From Pratylenchus scribneri (Eukaryota > Nematoda > Chromadorea > Rhabditida > Pratylenchidae): a DNA stretch of 64,000 nucleotides. Under the pieces are notes generated by a model that was given only the letters and a program-made list of their open reading frames with translations, was not told the origin of the DNA and made no database searches. The stretch lies in NCBI GenBank assembly GCA_030063045.1, contig JAQSEB010000023.1:4960001-5024000 (forward strand), in the 5' to 3' direction. A program made the translations under genes and the position numbers. Below, in pieces: positions 24,101 through 36,500 of the stretch (position 1 is the stretch's first letter; each line of letters opens with the position of its first letter).

Positions 24101-25292
24101 AATCATTCAGTGAATTATTATTAAAATTTGGCAAATTGTTCCTTTGATTGGCAGAAATATTCCCAACAAATTGTTGAACCGGCAATGGGGAAGGAGATGG
24201 AAATAATTGTTGATTTATTGCTGTTCCGTTTGAATATTTTTCGACAGAAGTACGATTTGATGAATTAAAAATTTGTTGAACTGATCCATTTTGGCTTGAA
24301 CCATTCAAAATTCGTTCAAAACCATTTGTTCCATTTCCAAATTTTCCTTCGCCTTTTTCCGTTTTAATTTTTTCATGATTTTCTTTTTGCCACTTTTCTT
24401 CCAATAAAATTGCTTTTGTAGATGGAAATTCATTCAATTCCTTCTCATTTTTATTTTGATTCATCAATGTTAAGGTCGATTCAATTAATTTATTTGATTT
24501 GTTGATTTTATTGACATTTTGTTCATCCAATATATTTCCTTGATTAATTTGGTTTAATATTGACGGATTAATTTGTGAAATTGGAGGTGAAATTGTCGAC
24601 GAATTTGTTGACCCAAAATGATGGGATGACATATTTTGAAAAATTGAAGGTGAAACTTTTGCTGTTGATGTTGACCAAAAATTATGGAAGGTAGCATTGA
24701 TGAATGAATTTGGAGTTGACATTGAAAAGTTTGTTCCCGTGAAGGAAGTTGAAGAATTTATTAGCCAATTCGAATTCAATAATGTTGATATGTGTGCCGT
24801 TGGCGAATTCATATCGGAAAATGATGACATCGTTGAAGTTGACTGATTTTCCATGACATTTGTCATTTGTGAATCATTCTTGAAGCCATTAATCGTTGTT
24901 GTTGATATTGATAACGATAATGAATTATTTTGTAGCAAATGCCTGGAGGTTAATTGTTGTCCTATGGTGGCATTTTTTGGCACCAAGCTCATCGACATTG
25001 TTGTTAACCCAAAATCAGAAATGTTATTCCCAATTAAATTTGAGTTATTAATATAGGCATTGTCAATTGTTGTTGTTGCCGTTGAATTTGTTGCGAATAT
25101 TGTTGTATTTTTTGCCAATTTATTTTGCCCACTTTTTGGTGCATTTCGACCAAAAATTGAACCACAAAGGCTTTTTCCCCTATTCATCGCATTTTCTAGG
25201 CCAAATTGGCCAAAAACAAATGGAATAGGCAGAAGAGCGAAAAATAATAAAATGAGAGGAATTTTTGATTTTGATCTCCCAAAATTGATCAT
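21136..25292 (-). CDS. Astacin metalloprotease with giant Asn-rich N-terminal extension and ShK tail
   Basis: Nine exons (minus): 22968-25292, 22826-22926, 22680-22780, 22409-22627, 22228-22360, 22026-22182, 21914-21984, 21684-21868, 21136-21302; the sum is exactly 1153 codons. The start Met opens a signal peptide (MINFGRSKSKIPLILLFFAL). About 750 residues follow, dominated by Asn, Ser, Thr and Gln with dozens of N-x-S/T sequons. Then come a prodomain (ADLLLTEEQA), a basic site RKKRA, and the catalytic domain starting near QRWPLNTPIQFMFD. Zinc binding is HETLHALGFQHE (first His about 990); the Met-turn is SIMHY. The C-terminal exon is a six-cysteine ShK-like domain. Astacins are zinc endopeptidases, here secreted. 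Intron 7 uses a GC donor. An in-frame Met upstream (25394) is less likely because the signal peptide fits 25292. Confidence 0.9.
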
Positions 25293-25957
25293 CGCCTTTT
25301 CGGGTGGCAATGGTTTACAAAAAGTGGTTAGAATGAGTTTGATGTAGATCGAATTTGTTTCCCCTCTGTTGTTGTTCGATAGAAATCGATTCAAATTGTA
25401 AATTAACCTTCAAAGAGTAAAAAAAGTGTAAATAAAAATGTCACATTTTTTTAATAAATTTAATTTACTAGAAAATTCAAAAATAATCGGCAGTGACGTC
25501 GTTAGCATATTGGCTATTGGTGCTGGCTGTCATATCTGAAGCTCGATACCTCTTGCCGATATGGAATTTTTTCTTTTGGAAATTTTGATTTTATTATTGG
25601 GATGTTTCGTTATTTTTTTCATTTTAATACATGATTTAAGGATTTGGCATTCTTTCCCGAATATTGCATTTAGTAAACATCTAATTGTTGGAGAAAAGCA
25701 TTCATTCGAACACTAATAAGTTAAATTAGGCAATGAGATTAGTTTTAAAAAAAATAGAAAGTTTTCAGAGAATCCGGTTTGATCGCCCAAAAATTGAACA
25801 ATTAACTTTTTGGGTGGCAATTGGGGAATTTATTTTCCATCTCACTCTCAAATCGACTAAAGTTTTAAATTAACCTTCAAAAGGCAAAAAATATTTATTT
25901 TTAATATTTTAATTTTATTTTTTCTCATTAAAATGTACAAATATTCATTTTAATCAT
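25293..25957. other. Intergenic between the two tandem astacin genes
   Basis: This stretch is the upstream region of the first astacin and the 3' flank of the second; both genes run on the minus strand. I see no further exon and no clear repeat. Confidence 0.4.
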
Positions 25958-28404
25958 TTAAATGAATCGATACTTCAGCCGAAATTGTTGTAAATATTTT
26001 CTTGAATAAACACTGATCACAGCCAATTCTGTTTCGGATTTAAGTCGTAATCCACCTTTCGGCAAATCCGTTGGGCAACAAACCCTAAAAGTCAAAAAAA
26101 ATTACTTTTAAATTGAATTAAAAACCGAATTCCCGTTCGGCTAAAATTGGCTCGCATTTTTAATTCTGTGTTTCCAAAAAAACATCCAGGTGAACAAAGT
26201 TTGCCCAATTCAAGCAAAATTAATTCCACAATTTTCCCCTTTGGTGCCCGCAAATGCCAATGACATGAACTGAAATTCTGGGCCAACACAAATTCGTCCT
26301 TCTCCTCCCCAATTCGTCCATTCAATTCTCGCCATTCCTCGTCAACTTCAATGGTTTCCCCACATTCTTTTGATGATGGCCTTTGATCGCAAAAATTCCC
26401 ACCAAAACCCCAAGGACAAATACAGGTGGAACAATCGCGGGGATGAGTAAATCCGCCATTTTTGCATTGTGTTGTATCTTTTCCTTGGCATTTATCTTAA
26501 ATTGCAATTAATATTTTTTCACATCGATTATTATTACCAAAGCATTGATAACGTTTATTCATGGCCAAAATGTCCAAATGAGTTGGTGTAATTCGTTGGC
26601 CCATTGTCCTCTGATTGTTCGGCTCTTTTGCTTCGAGAACTGGGCCAGAATGGGAAATGGAAAATGCAGCTGAAAAGGGAGCAAAAATGGGAAAATATTC
26701 AATGAAAAATGATGGAACATTCAGTGTAATGCATAATGGAGCCAAGATCGTATTCCACTTGTTGATTGTCATTATCCTCGGGCAATTCCTTAATTATGAA
26801 AATTATTGAGGAATGGTGTATAATAGTAAATGTGGTAAATTGTCGGATAAATATAGCATTTTATTGAGTAGAAATTAGATATAAAAGGAAATCAAATATA
26901 TTACTTTAGGATATTTAAAGAAATATATTCGAAAATATTCCTAAAATATAATTCCAGCTAACGGTTTTTTGCTAAATTTTTGTTAAGCTGAAAACAGAAT
27001 CAGTTTTTTGATGTCAGTTTGTAACAAATTTTATGCTAAATTGATTCATCTGCTTTTATATATTATCGAAATTAGAATAATTCTTCTCAAATTTTTACAG
27101 CCAAAATGAAACACATATTACATTAAAAACCTTTTAAGTGATTTAACAAAATAGAATATTAATAATAGAATAATTAAATAATTTTTAAATATATGATTGG
27201 AAAAATGCTTGCCTTCCAAAATTGATCCTCAAATCCGGGAATGATATTTTGGGCATTTAGCAAAACGTGCTCATCCCTGTCCCACCTTGATTGTTCATGG
27301 AAAAAGCCTAATGCATGTGCCACTTCATGGGCAATTATTCCAAACTATTAATTGAATTAAAAAAATAAATTAAATTAAATTTAAATGTATTTTTTACATG
27401 TTCGCATCCTTCGCCAATTGAAATTTCCTGCTCATTTTCTTCGGACAATTTTCCCACTGAACTATAGCAGCCAGTGCCTCGAATGAATTTCAAAACAGTT
27501 TTTTCGCTCAACATTTCATTTTGCTCTCGAAATTCCAAACAAGTGTTTTGTGCCCAAAAATCGAGGACTTGGCGAATTAATTGACGGACATTTTCGCCTG
27601 AATTTATGCAGAAAAATAATTAAATACCCGAAAAAGACCAATGGAAGGATGGAATGTGAATGGCACCGTCCGATTGTCCCAAAGGGATGTGGGAAATTTG
27701 GTGCCATTCATTGCTTGACGATTTGTTCTTCTTCTCCCATTTCCACTATCAAATACCATACTATTTTCCAAAGTTTTGAGTAAATATTCCGCTTGACCAA
27801 CACTCAATTGAATGTCTCCCTTAATAAATGGGGAAATAACTTATAAATAATATAATAGAAAATAGTTTAAAATAACAATAAATTCATTAAATTTGCACAT
27901 TTAACCAAAATAAAAATTAAAATTCTATTTTTATTCTGATTATTTTAAATTTAATCATTTTAGCATAAATTCACCAAAATTAATTATTAAATTTTTAATT
28001 TAATTTCTTTCCTGACTTGATAGAGTAAATGTCCAATTTGACTATTTAATTTGGCAATATTCGGTGCATTTGAATCAAATTTATCCTCATCAATAGTCCA
28101 TTGATCATTCTGCTCCATAAATTCGTAATTTTGTGAATTTTGGCCAATAATTTTGGTTCTGATTATTTCAGCCATTCTTCCTCGAATTTCCTTCAATATT
28201 TTGCCAACTTTTTGCATTTCCTTTAAATAAATTATTTTTTAATTATTATTCAAATTTTTGAATTGCCATATTTGGAACTGCCAAATGTCGATTCAATTCA
28301 ATTTCATTCAAATTCAATGATTCAATTTGCCTTTTATTCGGAAATCCATTTAAATTTTGGAAAAAAATGAATAATACAAAAATCAAGCAAAAATTAATTT
28401 TCAT
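25958..28404 (-). CDS. Astacin metalloprotease with EGF-like and CUB domains (NAS type)
   Basis: Nine exons (minus): 28279-28404, 28017-28220, 27639-27819, 27398-27597, 27213-27344, 26719-26788, 26538-26669, 26126-26495, 25958-26084; the sum is exactly 514 codons (513 aa). The signal peptide is [20 protein letters not shown]. The prodomain contains [14 protein letters not shown] and ends near GRRRTNRQA. The catalytic domain has [19 protein letters not shown] (first His about 243) and the Met-turn SIMHY. Then an EGF-like segment (CKNGG...[12 protein letters not shown]) and a CUB domain (ECGETIEV...[15 protein letters not shown]...RLKYRF). This matches the astacin-EGF-CUB class of nematode NAS proteases, used for cuticle, hatching or tissue penetration. 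One intron (after 27213) uses a GC donor. A TATA-like ATAAATAG lies about 50 bp upstream. Confidence 0.92.
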
Positions 28405-29321
28405 TTTTTGGCAATGATTTGGAGAGACAAAAATGACAATGTCACTCACTCTATTTATGGGAGAAAGCCAAACCCTCTGGAATCTGGATGGAAATATTTT
28501 TGGCATCACATAAAATATATTTGCTCCATATTGGGACACACAATTGTTAAAGTTTTTATTTTTTAAATTATGCTGAATATGTCATGTCAAGAATGGAGTT
28601 TTGAAAGGGAATAGGCCATTTATAGATGAAGAATGTGCATCATAATGCAAAGGGGCATTGTTCAATCTACGTTTTATTGTCACAAATAAAAGGCCAGACG
28701 TCAAACCAAACAATTTGATTTATTTGTTTAAGCAAATATTACCCATATTTCAAAAATTAAATATACAAATTGCTAAACTTTTTAATAGATGCCAATACCT
28801 AAAAATAAGTGAAGTAAATTAATTTATTGAATAGTTTTGATTTTGAAAAAATCATATGGAAAAATTAGAAAAAATATTAAATGTAATTTATAATAATGTG
28901 AAAATATCATAAATATGATCCAATTTTGAATTCATTATTTGATTCTTGTATATTCAGATAAACTTATTTTAACATTTGACCATCACCTTTTTTTATTTTT
29001 GATAAGAAAATTTTATGATGGCTTTTCCTAACATTTTTACCGATTAAATTAATTTTGAACCTATTATTTTGGTTATTTTAATACTAATTCTCCAATCAAT
29101 AAAATCAACTTCAATTTATTTTATTTTCATGGGCAAATGACTGACAAAATGGACACATTTTGAACATTGCATGGGACAAAAGGATGAAATTAGGTAAAAT
29201 GTTTTTATAGTCTTCTAGAAATTCGAAATGGAATGGGCATGGATGGATTTTGGATTTGGAGATCGAAAAATTAAAAATCATTCGAGATCGAATTATTCAG
29301 CCTTTTTCCCTCTTTTTTGGT
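28405..29321. other. Intergenic, AT-rich
   Basis: This is the upstream region of the EGF-CUB astacin and the 3' flank of the minus-strand gene ending at 29322. I see no exon or repeat. Confidence 0.4.
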
Positions 29322-29816
29322 TCATCCAAATCGGAACATTGTGCCACCCAAATCGCCAATGTGTCTTGCATACATTTTTGGCACTGCCGCATTCGGCTCA
29401 TTCCTCTCCTGGCGCAAAAGACCGGCGGCGGCCGCAGCAGCCAAAACAGCCGAATCCGAATCTTCATCGTCTTCATTGCCCATTTCCGCCGGCAAATGTT
29501 CTCTTTGCTTTTGTTGGGCCTCTTCTGCCGGATTCAACTGCAAAAAAATATATTAAAAAAAAATTATTTTTGCTACTCACCAACAAATCCCTGCCCCTGA
29601 ATCCATTGTGCTCCTCTTCCTCCTCTGTTGGTTCCACCTCAAATTCATTGGCCCTTTTTGTGGCCAAAATGTCGTTGCCCTTTTGTTCATCAATTTGATG
29701 GCGAATTTTTGCGCCCTCCTCTGCCAAAAATGCATTGCTCAATTGGCGATATTTTCGGCTTAATAGGGCATGGGGACGATGTTCTTTTTCCAAATATTCT
29801 TGAAGTGCTGGATTGC
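29322..29816 (-). CDS. Unrecognised acidic/Ala-rich protein, 5' end not found
   Basis: Two coding exons are clear: 29581-29816 and 29322-29537, joined in frame by a 43-nt intron. The translated part is about 149 aa. It begins NPALQEYLEKEHRPHALL, continues helical and charged, has an acidic run TEEEEEH and another NEDDEDSDS, then seven alanines in VLAAAAAAG, and ends GDLGGTMFRFG. I see no signal peptide, and the first exon with an ATG was not found in the 400 bp to the divergent UGT gene. A short open segment near 29945-30000 (KSHEVLSKIRKLEE) is in the wrong phase. I do not recognise the family. Confidence 0.5.
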
Positions 29817-30228
29817 CTGAAAATTCAAAAGAATATTTAATTATTTATTTGAAAATTTTATATTTAATACAAATTAAATTATTAAAATATTTTTAATTTA
29901 TTTTTTTTTTTCAAATTCTTCAATAAGTAAAAAAAATTACGTAATTTCTTCCAATTTCCTTATTTTCGATAAAACCTCATGCGATTTTCTTTTTAATATA
30001 TTGTATAATATAAAAACTCAGTCAGTCAGTCAGCAGCAGGTGGCTGTTTGTCGATAAAAATTATATTCTCTTTTCGTATGGACAAACAAAACTAAAATTA
30101 TTCTCCCTCACAAATTTCCTTTCAAAATCGGCCAATTTCATCACAAAAATATATTTTTAATTTTCTCATAATTTAAATATTTCAAAATTTAATTTTTTAA
30201 ATATTTAGAAATATTTTTGGCCATAAAA

Positions 30229-33088
30229 ATGCAATATTTTCTTCAATTAATTATTTTCGCATGTTTTTTTCAAAAAATATTTTCATTGACCGAAAATTCA
30301 TTGCCAAAAAGAAGGCTCAAAATTTTGGTTTATTCGCCAATAATGGGATTTAGTCATTCACAATTTATGGGCAAAATTGCCGACACCCTTCAAGAGGCAG
30401 GCCATGATGTGGTCGGTCCACAAATAAAATTGAAAAAATAAATTTTTTAGCATTTTTTGAATTTTGCCATCAATGCTGGGACAATTCATGGAAGGAATGA
30501 AACAAAATTAGTCAAGAAAATTTATTCAATTCAGCCAAGGGAAATAAATGCGGAGAAGATGGATGTTAGCAAAATGGATTTCCATAGAGAAGCATTTGAT
30601 GGTCATCGACGAGTGATGCTCAATTTTTGGAAACATCCAATGAAGCCTTTTTGGCCATTTGCTCAAATAATTTGCACAGGTTAGGCCACACATACCGTAT
30701 AATCTCCTTTAAAACCATATGGGAATTATTTTCTAATCATCAAAAATTTGGAAAATTTAGGGTCTAGCTCCTTAATTTTGGATATTTTTGAACAAATTAT
30801 AGCGGATTTTGTAGAGCTTTAGGGAACTAGGAAAAAGTAATAAAAAAATTTTTAAAGTTCATCCTGAGAGGAGCTATGGATACTTCAAGTCGAGACGAGA
30901 CTGGGGGAATTAATAGAGGGAGGAGGTTTAAAAGAGATTATACATACATAAAACAGTGGGGCAGAGCCCCACTGGTTTAAAGCATGCTTCCGTTGTGTAA
31001 AAAGCGCGGGGCGCTTTAAGGTACCCCAGTAGGTTTTTTATTCAGTTTGAGACGGCTCGCTTCGCTCGCCTTGTATTTTTCAATTTTTTAAACCGGTTTA
31101 AGCTTATATCTCGAAACCGGTTTGGTTTCACAACTCGCGCTATACACCATTCGATCCGACTCGTCGAGCTCTACAACTTTGCTCTTTACCGCGCACTTCT
31201 ATCTCAACTCGCAAAAAAGTTATAAGGAATTTTCAACTCGCGCAGCTAAAATAGGAAATTTCCCGTATTTGTTTAGGCTTCCCTGGCCACCGTAGACCCC
31301 CCAACCTATATATCATTTTGTAGCTAACACTCTAACTTAGGAGCGGTTTTTAGTTTCAAATCGATTGAGGTCCAGGGAAAAAAGTTTACCTGGGCAAACC
31401 GGTTTTTAAACCGGTTTCGACCCAAACCCCTATCAAAAAACGCGTATTTTTCCTGGATGCGCAATAAAAAGTTGCCCCTAGGATGTGCAACTCTCAAATC
31501 GAAAAAATCCCTAGAAAAGCTTAAATTTGATTTAATGTGCAAATGTCGAAATCATCTTTCTAGTATATAAAATTTAATTTTATTTAAATTCTTTTTAGAA
31601 ATCATCCAAAATCGAGAATTGCTGGAAAAATTGACTTTAGAGAAATTTGATGTTGGAATTGCGGAAATGTACGATTTATGCCCAATGGCCGTTTTGCATC
31701 GAATTGGTGTTCGCACAAAATTGGCCGCCTATGCTGTTTCCCTCTATCCAATGATGGGAAGACATTTTGGCATTCCAACATTTCCAAGCTTTGTGCCAAG
31801 TTTGGAATTTGAATATTTTTATTTTTAATTATTTTTTCCAGATATGTTAGGAAATAATTATGATTCGTTGAAAAACTCATTTTTCGCCCGATTAATTAAT
31901 TTTTACAATGAAATGTTTGATTGGGCATGGATGGATGGAACTTCAATTAGAATGCAGGCAAAAATAAAAGATTTATTTTTTATATTATATTATTTGAATA
32001 GGAACCATTAATTCGAGCAGAATTTGGCACAGAATTTCCAAATTTGAGAGAAATTGCGCGGAATGTTTCGCTGGCATTTTTCAATTCAAATCCATTCTTC
32101 GAAATGCCAAAACCAATTTCAAATAAAATTATTTATATTGGTGGATTGGTCGACCGAAATGGAAACGAAGAACAGAATTTGGATGAAGTTTAGCCCATTT
32201 TAGTATATTTAAATTATTTTTTGACAAAGAGAAGCCAACATATTTTGGATAATGCCAAAGATGGGGCCGTCCTTTTCTCATTCGGTTCTACGGTCGAAAC
32301 AATGGGAATGAGGCCGGAAATGCGAAGGGCAATTCTGCGGGCATTGGCCCGATTCCCTCACATTCAATTCATTTGGAAATTGGACAATGCCTCAAGGGAT
32401 GCTGATGCCAAATTGATTGCGGCCACCAAAAATGTTCACATTTTTGATTGGATTCGACAATTCGCTGTGCTTAGTTTGTACAAATAAAATAATGAAATGA
32501 TTCACTTTTTATTTAAGATCATCCAAATTTGCGTCTTTTCATTTCTCATTGTGGCCAAAATAGTGCCATTGAAGCATCCCGTGCCGGCAAACCCATTTTG
32601 GCCATTCCCCTTCTCGGCGATCAACTTTATAATTCTGCGCTGGCCAAACATTTGGGAATGGGAATTTATATTGATGTGAGGGAATTGAATGGGCCAAATG
32701 CGGAGAATGTAATGGCAAATGCATTGGAAAAGGTAAGAATGGAACAAAAATAAAAAATATTTCTTTTTAGATATTAAATGAGCCAAAATATGGAGAAAAA
32801 GCAAAGAAAATCCAGAAAAAAGTAACCCAAATGCCATTTTCGCCTGCTGAAAAATTAATTCGTTGGGTGGAATTTGTGGCTGACTTTCCGGAATTAAATG
32901 AGCTGAATTTGCCCACCGAAAATGAATTAAATTGGTTTATTTATTATTCGCTGGATGCCATCACATTCACTTTGGCAATTTTGATTGTTCTAATTTGGAT
33001 TGGATGGAAATTTACAACAAAAATATTTTCGGCAATTTTGGCGATTATTTCCCAAAGAAAAATGGCAACAAAATTAAAAAGAAAATAA
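30229..33088 (+). CDS. UDP-glycosyltransferase (UGT, GT1 family), ER membrane
   Basis: Eight exons (30229-30411, 30451-30679, 31599-31799, 31842-31957, 32002-32187, 32230-32473, 32518-32732, 32771-33088) total exactly 564 codons. The signal peptide is MQYFLQLIIFACFFQKIFSL. The N-terminal half contains YSPIMGFSHSQFMGKIAD, typical of the acceptor-binding side. The C-terminal half has FSFGSTV, then FISHCGQNSAIEASRAGKP and IPLLGDQLYNS, the UDP-sugar signature with D-Q. A hydrophobic segment near the end (AITFTLAILIVLIWIGW) and a basic tail fit a type I ER protein. UGTs conjugate small lipophilic compounds with a sugar. Intron 2 (30680-31598) is bloated by repeats; intron 4 uses a GC donor (at 31958). 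The start is the first ATG. Confidence 0.92.
30692..30947. repeat. MITE-like element, copy 1, in UGT intron 2
   Basis: Ends are inverted copies: ATACCGTATAATCTCCTTTA at the left and TAAAAGAGATTATACATAC at the right. The internal words TTTAGGGTCTA, TATTTTTGAACAAATTA and TTTAGGGAACTA are shared with the element at 53707-53920. Confidence 0.75.
30954..31560. repeat. Hairpin-rich repeat block in UGT intron 2
   Basis: Right after the MITE-like copy the base composition changes to near 45% GC. It opens with a perfect hairpin, CAGTGGGGC-AGA-GCCCCACTG (30954-30974), followed by AAAGCGC-GGG-GCGCTTT (31001-31017) and a palindromic GGCTCGCTTCGCTCGCC. The palindromic word AAACCGGTTT recurs four times between 31090 and 31420, and ACTCGCGC twice. 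No coding frame is evident. It looks like a dispersed repeat or part of a non-autonomous transposon. Confidence 0.6.
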
Positions 33089-33136
33089 TTTAATTTTGTT
33101 TCAATTTTTAATTGTTATTATTTGAATAAAAAATTG

Positions 33137-33457
33137 TTACCCACCATTTAAAATTGATGATGCCGCCGTCTTTTGTGCACCACTTTTGCTGTACATTCGT
33201 AACTTTTGCAATGGAGCGGGCATTGCATTTGTATTGGGGATTGTGGCGGCAATCAAACATAACCAAATGGAAAATGTGGCCAATAATAAAAATGGTGCCG
33301 AAAATTGTTGGGAAGTGGACGAAAATGAAGATGGCCTCTGGTTGAATAATTTTTTGCTGATTTTTGCGGCACATTTTTGCCTCAATTCAATGGCATCATT
33401 GGCTGGGCAATTCATTTTTGGCATTTTATTCAATTCATCAATTTGTTGTGGGGTCAT
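33137..33457 (-). CDS. Small unrecognised protein with a hydrophobic segment
   Basis: An open frame of 106 aa from the first ATG (33457): MTPQQIDELNKMPKMNCP... with NKMPKMNCPANDAIELRQKC, then a hydrophobic stretch (FLLLATFSIWLCLIAATI) and a polar C-terminus. The frame is open for 23 codons upstream of the Met without an ATG, so an upstream exon may be missing. Codon choice (TTG, CCA, GCC, ATT) matches the surrounding genes, unlike the opposite strand. It is convergent with the UGT, 48 bp away. The family is unknown and its reality is uncertain. Confidence 0.4.
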   Translation of the reverse strand: MTPQQIDELNKMPKMNCPANDAIELRQKCAAKISKKLFNQRPSSFSSTSQQFSAPFLLLATFSIWLCLIAATIPNTNAMPAPLQKLRMYSKSGAQKTAASSILNGG

Positions 33458-33533
33458 TTTAGGGCAATATATGGTTTTTTGTGTTTTGTTCACAAAATTG
33501 GCAGCAAAATTGGAGGAAGAATTCAATATTTGA

Positions 33534-36500
33534 ATGGAATTGAAGGAAAATAAAAATTATTTGACAATTGATTAATTATTCAAAATGATTTTGTTTGTGT
33601 CCAAAATGCCGTCACGTCGTTTCTCTTTTAAGCCTGCAAAAAATGTGCAAACATTTTTAGGAAAAAATTAATTAAAATTAATTCGATTCAACGCGATGAT
33701 GTGTGTAGTTTTTTGGGTGGTTTAAAGGCAAATATTATATGTATGTGTGGTGATGAATGGTGATGAATATTATTTGAAGGACAAAAATGTTTGTTCTATG
33801 GGCAAATAAAATGACAAATGAGTCAGCATAAATTGTAAATATAAAATATTTAAGAAATTATTTTGGCAGTGAAAAATCAGCTGCTAATGAGGAATATTAT
33901 GGGTTTCTTTATGAATATATATTTAAAATTATTTTATGATGCGCCAATTCTATCCAAATGTGTTTTACTTTTCATTTTCCATAATTTTTGTAGTCAAATA
34001 AATGAATTAATTGAAAATTAATGGAAAAATGTTGCAAGGCAGGGTGCGCCCTCAAAAAAAAATGACTGGAAATGGGAATTACGCAAAATGTTGCAAAAAA
34101 TGACAGAATGGCATTTTCAAATGTAGAGGCCAAAAAAGGCCAACCTATGAAGAATCATGTGGGTGCCAAATTTTTTGGGCATCTAATATTTGCTTATCCA
34201 ATACCAAATATTAGGGCTAAATGAATATTCTACGAGGGAAAGCGAATAACGAAAAATTCAGACAATTTTATTGGATTTTTGATTTTATTTTATAGTGGCA
34301 TTTTAATTAAATTTGGGATTTGCCTTCAAATTAATTGAGGAAATGGCTCAGACATTTTCTTGATATTTGGATGTCTTTCTTTTTGAAAATGTAAAATAAT
34401 TAATAAAAGGGTTAAATTCACAAAATAAATTTAATAAAAAAATATGAACCAAATGCACACCCTCCATTTTTGTACTAAATTTGTTCAATTGTTGACCAAT
34501 TTTTTAGTCATTTTTAGAGTATTTACGCACATTTTTAAATTAAATTTAGTAGATAAAATTGTGAGAATATGAGAATTTAGCTTTATTAAGCCGGCTAAAT
34601 TACTCCCTTTTTAACTATTTTTATAAGGTTCACAGTTCAAACTAGAACTAGAACAAATATAACATAAATATTTAATGATTAAATTATTTAATTAAAAATA
34701 AGACAAAAAATTTTAAAGTTTATAACAAATATTTCCAATTCGAGGGAATAATTGGCCAAATTTTTGGGTGATATTTTTTTAAAAAAAAGTGAAGCTTAAT
34801 GACCTAATGTTTAATAAATTTTTGCGACTTTTGCCGTATTTTTAAAATTTTTATACGATTTTCTTTGCATTTTAAAAACTCCATTATTTTGCCATTTTTT
34901 ATAGGCGCCGTTTTCCGCCTACAACAAGGAAGAAATTGAAAATAAAAAGGGCAAAAAATTAATTTTTTCCTCCCGCGAAGTTGACAGTTCGCATCCACCC
35001 ACATTTTTGCCAATTCATTCATTTATTTCCCCATTAAATTGTTCCAAGAAAAATTAGACGGTTTACTGGGGAGTTGGCAAAACAATTTGGAGGGGGCATC
35101 AACGTGTCAAGTCAAATCGCATAAAAAAGGCGAAAAGCGTGCCAAAAATTGTTTTGACGCCTCAAAACGTAATTTATTCCCCCTCCGGACAAGAATGCAT
35201 CCACCCACCCACAATTGTGTTTTATGCCTGCTCTTCCGATGAATTAATTGTTTTTGTCCCTTTTGGATTGTGGCAATTGTGACCAATTTTCCCAAAGTCT
35301 GAATGGAAAATTTCCTTGGCATAATTTTCGAGCGAAGGATGAGCAATTTTGTTAGGAAAATGACTCGACTGGAATGATTGAATTTTTTTGCTCAAATGGA
35401 CAGAAAGTTCAAAGACATTTTGTGAAATTTATTCCAAGAATTCTACTTTTTTATTTAATTTTTTTCTTTTGGGTAATATGATCGGCAAAATTTCAACAAA
35501 AAGGAGGAATATTTTAGTAAATCTTTTTGGATGATTAGACAAATTTCAAATCAAAAATTCAAGAAGATCGAAAGAACAAGAAAATATTAAATAGCTTATT
35601 TAGAAATTTGTCAAAGATTTGGCGACAAAAAGTTATATAGGAATAAATAAATAAATATAAATGGAATTTAGCAAAAATGGAATATATCGACGGTAGCAGG
35701 TGAAGTTTAATTCCGGCCACTTTTCCGTCGCGTTTTGGTCAATTTTGGATATTAGAAGATGGATTTTCCTTGGGGAATGATGAATGAATGTTTAATGAGG
35801 AAATATAAATAAATGTTAGAAATGGACATTTTTGGAAACAATTATGCCTAAAAATGAATAATAATTATAAGAAAAATGAGCTCCCTTGAGAATTATTAGA
35901 ATTATTTTAGTAAATTGGATTATTTTTAGAGTAATTGGGTGAATCTTTAATCGAAAACAATTAAAAATACTTTAAAAAATTTCTTAAATGAACCAAATTA
36001 ATTATTCAAGCAAAATAAATATTAACGAAAATTTCAGCAGCTGCTTTGTTACTGCTACTAATTTCTGACGTAAATGGACTGATTTCTAAAAATGTAACAA
36101 AAATTAAGGCAGAAGGCTGAATATCAAACAAAAAAATGTAAATGTGCCGGAAAGGGCCCCCATTTTTGGGTGGCGGGATGGGCCAACTCACTGAAGAATC
36201 TTTGGTTATAATCCAATTAGAGTGGATTTGTTCTTGGATGGATGTAGGCCACAGTGGATTTGCGGGGGAAGAAAGGAGGGGGAAATGGATGGACTGAAAC
36301 CAAATTTGGAAATTCCGCACTCATCAGCAGCAGAATGGACGGGGGAGGGCAAAAGTTAGGGAGAGACGCGCAAAAATGGGATATTTGGCATTTGATGAAT
36401 ATTTTTGGCCGGAACGACCATCGAGAAAGTCCATATTTGCCCTGGGAGAAGATTAAAAATAATTTGGGTTCAAGTAATGTCCTCGCCGTGTATGGAAAGA

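Noticed and set aside
33186..33533. Plus-strand frame of 115 codons downstream of the UGT
   Set aside because: Codon use fits the opposite strand better, and the hydrophobic sequence is what antisense of AT-rich coding DNA often gives.
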